A DNA stretch of 64,000 bases from positions 22,361 through 86,360 of the forward strand of contig NZ_CAJZCE010000011.1 in the NCBI RefSeq assembly GCF_914768025.1. The letters are read 5' to 3'. A program made the translations under genes and the position numbers. The notes beneath the pieces are model-generated. The model made no database searches and was not told the DNA's origin. It saw nothing but the letters and a program-made list of their open reading frames with translations. The stretch comes from Snodgrassella gandavensis. GTDB taxonomy: Bacteria > Pseudomonadota > Gammaproteobacteria > Burkholderiales > Neisseriaceae. Positions 1 to 9,969 of this stretch are shown here, one piece after another. Positions within the stretch are counted from its first letter, which is position 1. The number at the start of each line of letters is the position of its first letter.

Positions 1-244
1 CTGCGCATTCGCCATGCTAATAACCATCGCTGTGATGTACTTGTATTCATTATATTGATGCCGTCAGTTTTCCCGCAAAGAATGTGGCTACAGTATCTGA
101 ATGAGTACTGTAGCCATTTATCCGCTTTCCTGTACCTATTCAGAACCATCTGGATGCAATTGCCTGTCAATACAGGCTTGTCTTATCATAGCTTGCCCAT
201 AAGTATTGACAATCAAATTAATTATTACCTGTAAAACTGAAATT

Positions 245-3200
245 ATGCCCGCTGTTGCCCATTTTGCATTGCCCCAAGCCAGTCAGACTGTATCCTGGCC
301 AGATTTAAACGCTGGTAGCTTGCCATTGCTGCTCAGCGAACATTTACCCGAAAAAAAACTGAAAATCATTTTGACTGCCGATGCTGAGCAGGCAATTCGC
401 ATTCAGTCAGCCTGGCAGTTTTTCGACCCGGCAGCACGGGTAGTATTCTTTCCCGACTGGGAAACCTTACCCTATGAACATTTCTCCCCTCATCAGGAAC
501 TAGTATCCGAGCGCCTTAGTACCTTATGGCAATTAAAAAATGGGCTGGTTGATGTCTTACTCCTGCCTCTGGCCACAGCAATGCAAAAAATTGCGCCGCC
601 TTCATTTCTGCTTGGCCGCACTTTCTGGCTGAAAGCTGGTCAGCAATTGGACATAGATGTACTCAAGCATAGCCTGATTGAAGCTGGCTACAATCATGTT
701 ACACATGTTGTGGCAACAGGCGAATTTGCTACTCGTGGCGGTATTCTGGATATTTTTCCTATGGGTAGCGATATACCGTTTCGACTGGATTTATTCGATA
801 ACGAAATTGATACTATTAAAACTTTCGATGCTGACAGTCAGCGCACATTAACCAGTGTAGATGAAATCCGCCTGCTACCTGCTCACGAATTTCCTACTGA
901 CAGCGATGCACAAAAAATCTTTCGTAGCCGCTTTCGTGAAGAAATCAGCGATGATGCCCGCAAAGCCACTGTTTATACCGCGGTATCAGAAGGCCATTTC
1001 GGAGCAGGTGTTGAATACTACCTGCCTTTATTCTTTGAAGAAGAATGTGTCAGCATTTTTGATTATATCAATGCAGACGCTATTCTGGTTTGTCTGGGTG
1101 ATATACATAATGAAGCCGCGCGTATCTGGCAAGACGTCAAGCAGCGTTATGCCTTGGCACAGGGCGATCCGGCCTATCCGCCTCTGGCGCCCAGTTACCT
1201 GTATTTGAGTGAGGATCAGCTTGGCGCACGTATTAAACCTTACCCACGCCTAATACCTCAATTAAGCGAAAACAATATTTACACCCTGCCCCATGTCGCT
1301 GTAGACCGTCAGGCAGATGACCCATTGCATGCACTGAAAATTTTCCTGCAACAACATTCTTACCGGGTGCTGATTTGCGCAGAAAGCCTCGGACGACGTG
1401 AAACCATGTTGAATTTTATGCGTGAGTATAATTTACAACCTAACGTCGTAAATGGCTGGCAGGATTTCTTCAATAGCAGCACCAGCCTGTGCCTGACAAT
1501 TGCGCCATTAAGTTATGGCTGTCTGTTACCAGAACAACAACTGGCCATTATTACTGAAGCTGATTTATATCAGTATATTGTGCGCGGTCGCCGTACACGA
1601 CGCAAACACAGTGCTGTTTCCGACGGTATGCTGCGTGATTTAGCTGAAATCAAAATTGGCGATCCAGTCGTTCATGAACAACATGGTATCGGTCGCTATC
1701 AGGGACTGGTTACACTGGATTTGGGCGAAGGCGCCAGTGAAATGATGCTACTGGAGTATGCGGAGGGTTCACAGCTATACGTGCCTGTTGGCCAGCTACA
1801 ATTGATTTCACGTTATGCAGGCAGTGCCCATGAAAACGTCAGCTTGCACAAACTCGGCCATGGCGCCTGGGATAAAGCGCGCCATAAAGCGGCTGAAAAA
1901 GCCCGCGATACTGCCGCGGAGCTGCTAAATCTGTATGCCCAGCGAGAAGCCCAGCAAGGGCACCGTTTCAGTTTGAATGAAATGGATTATCAGGCCTTTG
2001 CCAATGGCTTTGGCTATGAAGAAACAGAAGATCAGGCGGCTGCAATTGCTGCCACCATTAAGGATTTATGTGCTGAAAAACCCATGGATCGGCTTATTTG
2101 CGGCGATGTAGGCTTTGGTAAAACCGAAGTAGCCTTACGTGCAGCCTTTGTTGCCGCCATGGCTGGTAAACAGGTAGTGGTTCTTGCGCCGACAACATTG
2201 CTGGTAGAGCAACATGCACAGAATTTTGCTGACCGCTTTGCCGATTTTCCCATCAAAGTGGCACAGCTATCCCGTTTTAATACAAGCAAGCAGACACAGG
2301 CTACGCTGGCCGGTTTGGCTGATGGCACAGTAGACATCGTAATTGGTACACACAAACTGGTACAACCAGATGTACATTTTAAAAATCTGGGGCTGGTTAT
2401 CATTGATGAAGAACACCGTTTCGGAGTACGTCAGAAAGAACAGTTGAAACGTTTGCGCGCTAATGTCGACGTACTTACCCTCACCGCCACACCGATTCCA
2501 CGTACCTTAAGCATGGCATTGGAAGGTTTGCGTGATTTTTCACTCATTACCACAGCGCCCAGCCGCCGTCTGGCGGTGAAAACTTTTGTCCGTCCTTTTA
2601 GTGATGGTTTGATACGCGAGGCTGTAATACGTGAACTGAAACGTGGTGGTCAGGTATTTTTTCTGCATAATGAAGTAGATACCATAGCCAACACCTATGA
2701 AAGACTGAGCACCCTACTGCCCGAAGCACGCATTGGTATTGCTCACGGTCAGTTACGTGAACGTGAACTTGAACAGGTGATGCGCGATTTTCTCCAGCAG
2801 CGTTATAACATTTTACTGTGCTCAACCATTATCGAAACCGGAATTGATATTCCTAATGCCAATACCATTATCATCGAACGGGCAGATAAATTTGGTCTTG
2901 CTCAGCTACACCAGCTACGCGGTCGCGTAGGCCGCTCCCACCATCAGGCCTATGCTTATTTACTGGTACCGGAAGCGATGACTAAAGATGCACAGAAGCG
3001 TCTGGAAGCCATTGAAATGGCCGATGATTTGGGTGCAGGCTTTACCCTTGCCATGCAGGACCTGGAAATCCGTGGTGCAGGTGAAATTCTAGGTGAAGGA
3101 CAGTCAGGTGAAATGATTCAGGTAGGCTTCACGCTGTATACTGAAATGCTGAAACAGGCTGTACGTAACCTGAAAAAAGGCCGCGAACCTGATCTGGATA

Positions 3201-3664
3201 CGCCATTGGGCATCACCAGTGACATCAAGCTGCATAGTCCTGCTTTACTACCAGAAAGTTACTGCCCCGATATTCATGCCCGTCTGGTGCTTTATAAACG
3301 TCTGGCCAGTTGTGAAACTGAAGCTGAGATAGACCAGATACACGAGGAACTCATCGACCGCTTCGGCCTGCCCGAACCGGCTGTATCTAGTCTGATTGCC
3401 AGCCACCATCTGCGTATTGAGGCAGCCAGTCTGGGCATCGATACCATTGATGCCAGCAGTGAAGCCATTACGTTTACCTTTGGCAAACATCACCGTATCA
3501 ATCCGGCCACCATTGTGGCTATTATGCAAAGTGACAAAAACTACCGTCTCGTTGGTGCAGACAAACTCAGGGTTAATATTGCCATTGAAGATGTCATGCA
3601 ACGCGTACAGATAATTAAAAACATCATGAAGCAGCTTGCTGTTGATATGGCTAAATCAGACTAA
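245..3664 (+). CDS. mfd: Transcription-repair coupling factor Mfd
   Basis: Mfd is an ATP-driven DNA translocase that removes RNA polymerase stalled at lesions and recruits UvrA. The product is about 1139 aa, near the usual 1150. In order it shows a UvrB-like N-terminal half, the RNA polymerase-interacting domain beginning near residue 470 (GDPVVHEQHGIGRYQG), Walker A GDVGFGKTE near residue 620, the DEEH box near 720, the helicase motif LTATPIPRTL, and a C-terminal D7 domain. An upstream in-frame TTG at 206 would add 13 residues, but the ATG at 245 gives the family-like N-terminus MPAVAHFALP. No strong ribosome site is visible at either start. The gene faces the minus-strand metallopeptidase gene. 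A broken copy of its 3' end lies at 4731-4940. Confidence 0.97.
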   Translation: MPAVAHFALPQASQTVSWPDLNAGSLPLLLSEHLPEKKLKIILTADAEQAIRIQSAWQFFDPAARVVFFPDWETLPYEHFSPHQELVSERLSTLWQLKNGLVDVLLLPLATAMQKIAPPSFLLGRTFWLKAGQQLDIDVLKHSLIEAGYNHVTHVVATGEFATRGGILDIFPMGSDIPFRLDLFDNEIDTIKTFDADSQRTLTSVDEIRLLPAHEFPTDSDAQKIFRSRFREEISDDARKATVYTAVSEGHFGAGVEYYLPLFFEEECVSIFDYINADAILVCLGDIHNEAARIWQDVKQRYALAQGDPAYPPLAPSYLYLSEDQLGARIKPYPRLIPQLSENNIYTLPHVAVDRQADDPLHALKIFLQQHSYRVLICAESLGRRETMLNFMREYNLQPNVVNGWQDFFNSSTSLCLTIAPLSYGCLLPEQQLAIITEADLYQYIVRGRRTRRKHSAVSDGMLRDLAEIKIGDPVVHEQHGIGRYQGLVTLDLGEGASEMMLLEYAEGSQLYVPVGQLQLISRYAGSAHENVSLHKLGHGAWDKARHKAAEKARDTAAELLNLYAQREAQQGHRFSLNEMDYQAFANGFGYEETEDQAAAIAATIKDLCAEKPMDRLICGDVGFGKTEVALRAAFVAAMAGKQVVVLAPTTLLVEQHAQNFADRFADFPIKVAQLSRFNTSKQTQATLAGLADGTVDIVIGTHKLVQPDVHFKNLGLVIIDEEHRFGVRQKEQLKRLRANVDVLTLTATPIPRTLSMALEGLRDFSLITTAPSRRLAVKTFVRPFSDGLIREAVIRELKRGGQVFFLHNEVDTIANTYERLSTLLPEARIGIAHGQLRERELEQVMRDFLQQRYNILLCSTIIETGIDIPNANTIIIERADKFGLAQLHQLRGRVGRSHHQAYAYLLVPEAMTKDAQKRLEAIEMADDLGAGFTLAMQDLEIRGAGEILGEGQSGEMIQVGFTLYTEMLKQAVRNLKKGREPDLDTPLGITSDIKLHSPALLPESYCPDIHARLVLYKRLASCETEAEIDQIHEELIDRFGLPEPAVSSLIASHHLRIEAASLGIDTIDASSEAITFTFGKHHRINPATIVAIMQSDKNYRLVGADKLRVNIAIEDVMQRVQIIKNIMKQLAVDMAKSD

Positions 3665-3698
3665 TTTATAAAACCTTCTATAATTTCACCATAAAATT

Positions 3699-3730
3699 AG
3701 CGGTAATACCGCCTAAGCTGTATTACCGCT
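3699..3730 (-). terminator. Hairpin between convergent mfd and the metallopeptidase gene
   Basis: A perfect 10-bp inverted repeat (AGCGGTAATA...TATTACCGCT, 12-nt loop) lies between two convergent genes. On the minus strand it is followed by AATTTTAT, a weak T-run, so it most likely ends the minus-strand transcript. No T-run follows it on the plus strand. Confidence 0.5.
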
Positions 3731-3786
3731 GACTACTATTGTCTAAGCAGACTGGCTGTGTAACAAGTATTAGCCACAAATATATT

Positions 3787-4485
3787 TCAGCTCACCTTAT
3801 CCAGAGCAAACAGCTCCGTACCATGCTGTTTTAGCCATAAACGCGCATTAACTGTATCGGCTGTATATTCAGCCACCATCGCCCAGAATGCCTTACCATG
3901 ATTGGCGTGACGCAAATGGCACAGCTCATGAATACAGACATAATCCACCACAAAAGCAGGTGCACCAATCAAGCGCCAGTTTAAACGAATACCAGTACGT
4001 CTGCGGCACACCCCCCAAAAAGTACGCGCCTGACTTAAAGCAATTGCTGCCGGCTGCAATTGCATTATCTGTGCCCAGTATTGCAAGCGCGATAATAATT
4101 CGATTTGAGCATACTGCTTTAGCCATGCACTCAAAGCCTCATGCGGTAATTGTGCAGCCGCCAGTGGCAACAAAAATCCCTGCTGTGCATGCCATTGCAC
4201 ACGAGTAAGCACAGCCACCAGCGTATAAGAATAAGTCTGGCCACGAAACCAGATATATGCGGGTAAAGCCGTTGAGATTTGTACCGCCTGTTGCCACAAC
4301 TTCTTAATAGAAGGTTCATGAGCACTTAACCATTGATACAAAGACTTCATCGATACAAATGGTGGTACATTGATATCCAGCAAATCGCGTGAAGCTGTAC
4401 GTACAATAATATTTTTCCGCGCAGTGCGCCGCAGTTTCAGTCTGATGGCACAGCCATCCGCAGTTGTATAAATAAACACCGACAT
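3787..4485 (-). CDS. YgjP-type zinc metallopeptidase domain protein (DUF45)
   Basis: A 232-aa protein of the YgjP/SprT-like metal-dependent hydrolase family. The C-terminal third carries the zinc motif HELCHLRHANH (HExxH plus a third His) followed by an aromatic-rich FWAMVAEY segment, as in the family; the physiological substrate is unknown. I chose the ATG at 4485 (MSVFIYTTADG) because the 36 residues from the more distal ATG at 4593 are hydrophobic and Trp/Cys-rich and unlike the family N-terminus. It is the last gene of the minus-strand block that begins at glyQ and is separated from plsC by a broken mfd fragment. Confidence 0.8.
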   Translation of the reverse strand: MSVFIYTTADGCAIRLKLRRTARKNIIVRTASRDLLDINVPPFVSMKSLYQWLSAHEPSIKKLWQQAVQISTALPAYIWFRGQTYSYTLVAVLTRVQWHAQQGFLLPLAAAQLPHEALSAWLKQYAQIELLSRLQYWAQIMQLQPAAIALSQARTFWGVCRRRTGIRLNWRLIGAPAFVVDYVCIHELCHLRHANHGKAFWAMVAEYTADTVNARLWLKQHGTELFALDKVS

Positions 4486-4730
4486 AACAACTAATCTATC
4501 AAAACCCCATAAAAAATAACCACAATACAGACTATTATTTTTGCATACCAATACCCAAACCCGTTGATTCTGTTTTGGGTACAACTGCATCAATTACTAA
4601 CAGTAATTTAATCTTAGGCCATCAGACTAATTTTTTAAGATTAAATGCATATTATTTTTGGTAATTCGATTATAGGGATTCAAGCTTAACAGTTATACAT
4701 TACTGCCATTACCAATAAATTCATAATCAT

Positions 4731-4940
4731 CTACAAGAATAGCAATATTAACCTGAATTTATCAGCACCGATGCGATGGTAGTTTTTACCACTTTGCATA
4801 GTAGCTACAATCGTAACCAGACTGATACGGAGATGCTTGCCAAAGGTAAACTTAATGATTTCACTGCTGACATCAATAATATCGATATCCAGACTGGCTG
4901 CTTCGATGTGTAGATGGTGGCAGGCAATCAGACCAGCCAT
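4731..4940 (-). pseudogene. Displaced, truncated copy of the mfd 3' end
   Basis: The minus-strand reading frame matches the Mfd C-terminal D7 region closely, for example HHLHIEAASLDIDIIDVSSE here against HHLRIEAASLGIDTIDASSE in mfd, then FTFGKH and ADKFR/ADKLR. The nucleotide match runs from about 3392 to 3590 in mfd. It stops abruptly after GTTAATATTGC.ATT here, where the reading becomes unrelated AT-rich sequence. The first ATG overlaps the plsC stop codon. It cannot encode a working Mfd domain alone and is best read as a relic of an inverted duplication. Confidence 0.85.
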
Positions 4941-5701
4941 TAATGGTGTAATACCGGAGTGGGCGTTTGCGGGTTTTGCGGTGCAAATGGGCCAGCACCC
5001 TGAATTTTAATCTGCTGATTTTCTATCCACTGTTCACACAGTTTGATTAACTCTTCTGGCGTGTGTGCAATTTCATAAGAAATCGGTGCACCAATCACTA
5101 CGGTTACTTTGCCCGGATATTTAAAAAAAGAATCCTTAGGCCAGAATTCGCCGCTATTTAAGGCCACTGGCACCAGATTCATATGCAGCATCTGAGCCAT
5201 ACGCGCTGCCCCTTTTTTATAATGTCCCCGGTATCCGGGCTTAATCCGCGTACCTTCCGGAAAAATACAAATCCACATACCTTTTTGACGACATATTTTA
5301 CCCTGACTGATAATCTGAGCATTCGCAGCTTTAGGATTATTGCGGTCAATACCTATTGTGCCGCGCCATTTCAGTGCCCAGCCAAATATTGGAATACGGA
5401 AAAGCTCACGTTTGGCAACAAAGGCCAAATCAGGAAAAAAGCAAAGCATGGCCAGTGTTTCCCAGCCAGATTGATGTTTACAGCACACGATACTCGGCTC
5501 ATGCGGAATATTCTCCCGGCCAATTACTTCATATTTCAAGCCAATAACGTGCTCCAGCATCCAGAACAGCACTTTTGCCCAAGCGGTAGTTGTCCATGTA
5601 ATACCTTTGGGAATGAGCATGGAAATAATAACCACCACCAGCCATATCAGCGAAAACACACATAAACAAAACCAGTAAATCAAATTACGTAACAACAACA
5701 T
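4940..5701 (-). CDS. plsC: 1-acyl-sn-glycerol-3-phosphate acyltransferase
   Basis: PlsC acylates lysophosphatidic acid at the inner membrane to give phosphatidic acid. The 253-aa product begins with a hydrophobic anchor (residues about 3-30), then motif I KHQSGWE (H76), where the canonical HX4D aspartate is Glu81, a variant common in proteobacterial PlsC. Motif III FPEGTR spans residues 147-152. The start lies 6 nt after the gmhB stop, suggesting co-transcription and probable translational coupling. Confidence 0.93.
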   Translation of the reverse strand: MLLLRNLIYWFCLCVFSLIWLVVVIISMLIPKGITWTTTAWAKVLFWMLEHVIGLKYEVIGRENIPHEPSIVCCKHQSGWETLAMLCFFPDLAFVAKRELFRIPIFGWALKWRGTIGIDRNNPKAANAQIISQGKICRQKGMWICIFPEGTRIKPGYRGHYKKGAARMAQMLHMNLVPVALNSGEFWPKDSFFKYPGKVTVVIGAPISYEIAHTPEELIKLCEQWIENQQIKIQGAGPFAPQNPQTPTPVLHH

Positions 5702-5707
5702 GTTATA

Positions 5708-6283
5708 TTATTCCTCGGCTGCCTTTTCAGCCTGTGCGCGACAAAATTTGGCAAAATCCAGCAAATCGTCATACACCTGTGTATCATCCGGCAAAGTCTC
5801 CATTTTCAGCGTTTCCTTGCCTTTCCCTGTTAACACAAGCACCGGATGTCCGCCAATTGCTGCGATTGCCTGCATATCACGAATGCCATCCCCTACCAGC
5901 CAGGTATTTTCAGCTTTCATATGCAAACGGTCGAGAATGTCCAGCAACAAACCCGGCTGAGGCTTGCGGCAGTTACATTTGGCACTATTGGTATGCGGGC
6001 AAAACCAGACTCCGCTCAAGCGACCACCGGCTTTCTGAATATGGGTATGCATTTTGCCATGTACTTCATTAAGCTGCTGCATACTCACCTGATCGCGTCC
6101 GATTCCAGACATATTCTCAGCCACAACTACGGTGTACCCACTTTGAGTTAAAAAGGCAACAGCATCCATGCTACCGGGTAAAGGAAGCCATTGATCAGGG
6201 TCGCTGATTGGCTGTGGCCGCATTGCATTCAGCACACCATCACGATCAAGAATAATTAATTTACCTTTTCCACTCAATGCCAT
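5708..6283 (-). CDS. gmhB: D-glycero-manno-heptose 1,7-bisphosphate 7-phosphatase (GmhB)
   Basis: GmhB is a HAD-family phosphatase of the ADP-heptose pathway that supplies lipooligosaccharide inner core. The 191-aa product has motif I DRDGVLN (D13, D15), a zinc-binding loop with C95, H97, C103 and C105, and a motif IV-like GDGIRD. Motif II is unusual: the family TNQSG reads ENMSG here, putting Glu56 where the phosphate-binding Ser/Thr is expected. The start at 6283 is preceded by AAGGA at good spacing; an ATG at 6322 would overlap the upstream gene. The neighbour plsC follows after 6 nt. Confidence 0.9.
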   Translation of the reverse strand: MALSGKGKLIILDRDGVLNAMRPQPISDPDQWLPLPGSMDAVAFLTQSGYTVVVAENMSGIGRDQVSMQQLNEVHGKMHTHIQKAGGRLSGVWFCPHTNSAKCNCRKPQPGLLLDILDRLHMKAENTWLVGDGIRDMQAIAAIGGHPVLVLTGKGKETLKMETLPDDTQVYDDLLDFAKFCRAQAEKAAEE

Positions 6284-6291
6284 AATGATCC

Positions 6292-6741
6292 TTATTGGGT
6301 TGGCTTCAAACTTTGACGCCACTGAATCAGGGCACTATCAAATACACCGTCAAGCAAAACCTGATTTTTATCATTTATTTCTACATGATAAAAACTTTCC
6401 AGAGCCGGTGTATTTAGAGTTTGCACGTAGTCTTCCATAAAACGGCCATAGCCTTCCTCTTCATCCTCATAATAATAAAGGGAAAAACGGCGTCCTTCAT
6501 CATTGAAATCACTGTCTTCCAGACAACCAGCCATATTATTCAGAACAAATTCAGCTCCGCTCATCACTTGTGCTTTTAGCGCAGCTATGTCTTCTTCTGC
6601 CGCCTCATCCCATTGCGGGTTATATAATCCACGGCGCACAATCCATGACCAGTAATAACCCATATGCGTGGCAGCATTGGCCATGGCCAGCGCTGGCGGA
6701 TAATCTTCTTCTGTATGAAATACTACATTATCAAATATCAT
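6292..6741 (-). CDS. Small acidic hypothetical protein (DUF7832-like)
   Basis: About 149 aa, acidic and aromatic-rich, with no signal peptide or membrane segment. An AATHMGYYWSWIVRRGL segment resembles small cytosolic proteins now grouped as DUF7832, some of which occur as immunity-type proteins; the family assignment is from memory and tentative. The function is unknown. I prefer the start at 6741 (MIFDNV); the alternative at 6759 adds MDESQI. It lies between glyS and gmhB in one minus-strand run and ends 8 nt before gmhB begins. Confidence 0.6.
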   Translation of the reverse strand: MIFDNVVFHTEEDYPPALAMANAATHMGYYWSWIVRRGLYNPQWDEAAEEDIAALKAQVMSGAEFVLNNMAGCLEDSDFNDEGRRFSLYYYEDEEEGYGRFMEDYVQTLNTPALESFYHVEINDKNQVLLDGVFDSALIQWRQSLKPTQ

Positions 6742-6786
6742 GATTTGACTCTCATCCACTATCAGAACGGACTGTACAAACAGATA

Positions 6787-8850
6787 TTACTCATTCAGTA
6801 AAGCAATGTCGGCCACTGCATTCATCTGGTGTGACAAAGACAGTAACAAAGCCAAGCGATTATTTCTAATCGCTTCATTTTCATCCATTACCATTACATT
6901 AGTAAAGAATGTATCCACCTTTTCCTTGATACCAGTCAACTCCGCCAGTGCCTGAACAAAATTCTGTTGCTTCAGGGCAGCCTGAATTTTTACGGCTACC
7001 TGTTCAGTTGCCTGATGCAGGTTCTGCTCATCCTGTAGCTGTAAAAGCGTAGTTTCCATAGCAGGTAAAGCAGAAATATCGACTCTTTTCAACAAATTGT
7101 GCACACGCTTGTTCGCGGCTATTAATGCAGTAGCTTCATCCAGCCGTTTAAACTGAGTCACAGCGGCCAGTCTCGCTTCCAATTCACCCAGATTCTCCAC
7201 ATTACCAGCCAGCACGGCGGCTACCACATCCTGCGCATAAGTATTTTGCAACAGAATAGCCAGACGCGCCTGCATGAATTCGGCTACCTCGCTCACAGTA
7301 TTAGCAGCCAGTTTGCCAGCAGGAAAAGTATCAAATGCAGCCTGTAATAGCGGTGTTAGCGCCAGATTATGCTGCATCAGCATCCGCAGAATACCCAGCG
7401 CACTGCGGCGCAATGCGTACGGGTCTTTGTCTCCGGTTGGAATCAGCCCAATACCCCAGATCCCCAGCAAAGTTTCCAACTTATCTGCCAGTGCCACTAC
7501 TGTACCGAGTAAATTATCCGGCAATGCATCATTAGCAAAACGCGGCCAGTAATGTTGCTCAATTGCCACAGCCACATCGGCATCTTCACCATCATGCCGT
7601 GCATAGTATTTACCCATCGTACCCTGCAATTCAGGAAATTCACCAACCATATCGGTAAGTAAATCCGCCTTAGCCAGTTCGGCCGTTCGAGCTGCTTTAT
7701 TAATATCAACACCTAACAGCGGTGCAATTGCTGTAGCCAGCTGACTAATGCGCTGCACTCTTTCTGCCTGACTGCCCAATTTATTGTGGTAAACGACATT
7801 TTGCAGTCGAGATACGCGGCTAGCCAGAGAGGTTTTCTGATCCTGAAGGTAAAAGAACTCAGCATCAGCCAGACGGGCACGCAGTACGCGTTCATTGCCA
7901 TGAATGATATGAAACGGATTTTCAGTCTGTAAATTGGATACCAGTAAAAAGCGGTTAATCAGTTTGCCTTCACTGTTTAACAGTGGGAAATATTTCTGAT
8001 TCTGCTGCATAGTTAAAATCAGGCATTCCTGTGGCACCTGTAAAAAGCGCTCATCAAAACCTGCCTGCAATACTACCGGCCACTCAACCAGTGCCGTTAC
8101 CTCATCCAGCAAACCTTCAGCATAGGCCACCCGTGCATGCATCGCTTTCTCAGCCTCACTTAAACCCTGTTCAATGCGGGCACGACGCTCAGCAAAGCTG
8201 GCCACAACCTTACCTTGTTCCAGTAGTTGTTGCGCATAATCTGCTGCATGGTTAAATGTAATCCTGCCCTCACTCAGGAAACGGTGGCCTAATGTCCAGT
8301 TCTGGCTGCTTAATCCCAGCACACTGCCGGCAACTGTTTCAGTACCGTGCAGCATAACCAGCCCATGTACCGGCCGAACAAAGGTATAAGTACTGCTACC
8401 CCAGTGCATTACCTTGGGAATAGGCAATTTCTTAATGGCCAGATTCAGAATATCACTTAACAATGCACTTAATGGCTGGCCGGCCTGAGTATACTCATAA
8501 GCAAACACCATCTGTTTGCCATCATCAATCTGGCTGAGCTGGTCAATTTCTACCTGATTACTGCGGGCAAATCCCTGCAAGGCTTTGGTAGGTTCACCAT
8601 CTTTCATGCCAGCAGCTACACTCGGGCCTTTTTTCACCATGCGTTGGTCTGCCTGCACCGGTTTAACATTCTGTACCAGAACACCTAAACGTCTGGGCGC
8701 AGCAAATACCTGATAATCAGCCACACCACTGATGAGTTGTGCTTTCTCCAATCCATCAACAACACCAGCAGCCAGACTTTCGCCCAGATTATTCAGGGCT
8801 TTTGGTGGTAATTCTTCGGTACGCAGTTCAATTAATAAGGGAGCATTCAT
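6787..8850 (-). CDS. glyS: Glycine-tRNA ligase beta subunit
   Basis: The beta subunit of the bacterial alpha2-beta2 glycyl-tRNA synthetase, carrying the tRNA-binding part. At 687 aa it has normal length. The N-terminus has the family signature LIELRTEELPPKAL, and the C-terminal third has the DALR-type anticodon-binding helices (NVMVMDENEAIRNNRLALL). It follows glyQ by 22 nt, so the two subunits are almost certainly co-transcribed. Confidence 0.97.
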   Translation of the reverse strand: MNAPLLIELRTEELPPKALNNLGESLAAGVVDGLEKAQLISGVADYQVFAAPRRLGVLVQNVKPVQADQRMVKKGPSVAAGMKDGEPTKALQGFARSNQVEIDQLSQIDDGKQMVFAYEYTQAGQPLSALLSDILNLAIKKLPIPKVMHWGSSTYTFVRPVHGLVMLHGTETVAGSVLGLSSQNWTLGHRFLSEGRITFNHAADYAQQLLEQGKVVASFAERRARIEQGLSEAEKAMHARVAYAEGLLDEVTALVEWPVVLQAGFDERFLQVPQECLILTMQQNQKYFPLLNSEGKLINRFLLVSNLQTENPFHIIHGNERVLRARLADAEFFYLQDQKTSLASRVSRLQNVVYHNKLGSQAERVQRISQLATAIAPLLGVDINKAARTAELAKADLLTDMVGEFPELQGTMGKYYARHDGEDADVAVAIEQHYWPRFANDALPDNLLGTVVALADKLETLLGIWGIGLIPTGDKDPYALRRSALGILRMLMQHNLALTPLLQAAFDTFPAGKLAANTVSEVAEFMQARLAILLQNTYAQDVVAAVLAGNVENLGELEARLAAVTQFKRLDEATALIAANKRVHNLLKRVDISALPAMETTLLQLQDEQNLHQATEQVAVKIQAALKQQNFVQALAELTGIKEKVDTFFTNVMVMDENEAIRNNRLALLLSLSHQMNAVADIALLNE

Positions 8851-8872
8851 GCAAGTATTACTTTCATTCGGT

Positions 8873-9790
8873 TCAGGCTGTCTGGCCGTTAGTATTTTTT
8901 TTCAGTAACGGGAAACCAAGTTTTTCGCGGCTTTCCACATATTTATGCGCAACTGCACGGCTTAAAGCACGTACACGGCCAATATAAGTGGCGCGTTCAG
9001 TCACAGAAATGGCACCACGTGCATCCAGCAGATTAAATGTATGTCCGGCCTTGAGTACCAGCTCATATGCAGGCAGCGCCAGACTGACATTCTCTATAGC
9101 CAGCAGACGCTTGGCTTCCGCTTCATAATGGTTAAACTGTGCCAGTAACCATTCTGCATTACTGAACTCAAAATTATAAGTAGACTGCTCTACCTCATTC
9201 TGATGGTATACATCGCCATAAGTCACAATCTGCCCGTCCTGAGTTTTGGCCCAAACCAGATCGTAGACATTTTCAACGCCTTGCAAATACATGGCCAGCC
9301 GCTCAATACCATAAGTAATTTCCCCCAAAACCGGTGAACAGTCCATACCGCCTACCTGCTGAAAATAGGTAAACTGTGTCACCTCCATGCCATTGAGCCA
9401 TACCTCCCAGCCCAACCCCCAGGCACCTAAGGTAGGATTTTCCCAATCGTCCTCAACAAAGCGGATATCATGCTGACGCGGATCAATACCCAGCTCCTGC
9501 AAAGAGGCCAGATATAACTCCTGAATATTATCCGGTGCCGGCTTTAGCGCCACTTGAAACTGGTAATAATGTTGCAGGCGATTCGGATTTTCACCATAGC
9601 GGCCATCCTTGGGACGGCGCGACGGTTGTACATAGGCTGCAAACCAAGGTTCAGGCCCCAGAGCGCGCAGACAGGTGGCCGGATGGCTGGTACCCGCGCC
9701 CACCTCCATATCCAGAGGCTGCAACACCACACAGCCATGGCGTGCCCAGTAATTCTGTAAAGTAAAAATAATTTCTTGGAAAGTCAGCAT
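8873..9790 (-). CDS. glyQ: Glycine-tRNA ligase alpha subunit
   Basis: The catalytic alpha subunit, which forms glycyl-adenylate. The start at 9790 gives 305 aa beginning [15 protein letters not shown], exactly the family N-terminus; the longer frame to 9961 would add 57 residues of no recognisable kind. Motifs include [18 protein letters not shown], the [11 protein letters not shown] tract and the [13 protein letters not shown] segment. It is the first gene of the glyQ-glyS block and is divergent from the hemolysin III gene. Confidence 0.97.
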   Translation of the reverse strand: MLTFQEIIFTLQNYWARHGCVVLQPLDMEVGAGTSHPATCLRALGPEPWFAAYVQPSRRPKDGRYGENPNRLQHYYQFQVALKPAPDNIQELYLASLQELGIDPRQHDIRFVEDDWENPTLGAWGLGWEVWLNGMEVTQFTYFQQVGGMDCSPVLGEITYGIERLAMYLQGVENVYDLVWAKTQDGQIVTYGDVYHQNEVEQSTYNFEFSNAEWLLAQFNHYEAEAKRLLAIENVSLALPAYELVLKAGHTFNLLDARGAISVTERATYIGRVRALSRAVAHKYVESREKLGFPLLKKNTNGQTA

Positions 9791-9969
9791 GACGGGAAAT
9801 TTCTGATAGTCTGCAAAATTGTCTATTTTACTGTGCTTGCCAGCAGTTGAACAGCCATCATCACGTTCCAGAATAACCACCCGTGTAAATAATAAACTCA
9901 AAAAACACTTGCACCTTCTGGCTGGCGGTGAAACGATAGCCTTTTCATTTATTGACTCCATCTCTCAAA

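Noticed and set aside
1..120. A weak resemblance of the plus-strand start (RHANNH...) to the HELCHLRHANH region of the metallopeptidase gene.
   Set aside because: Only a few residues match, with an insertion and no continuing homology; chance is likely.
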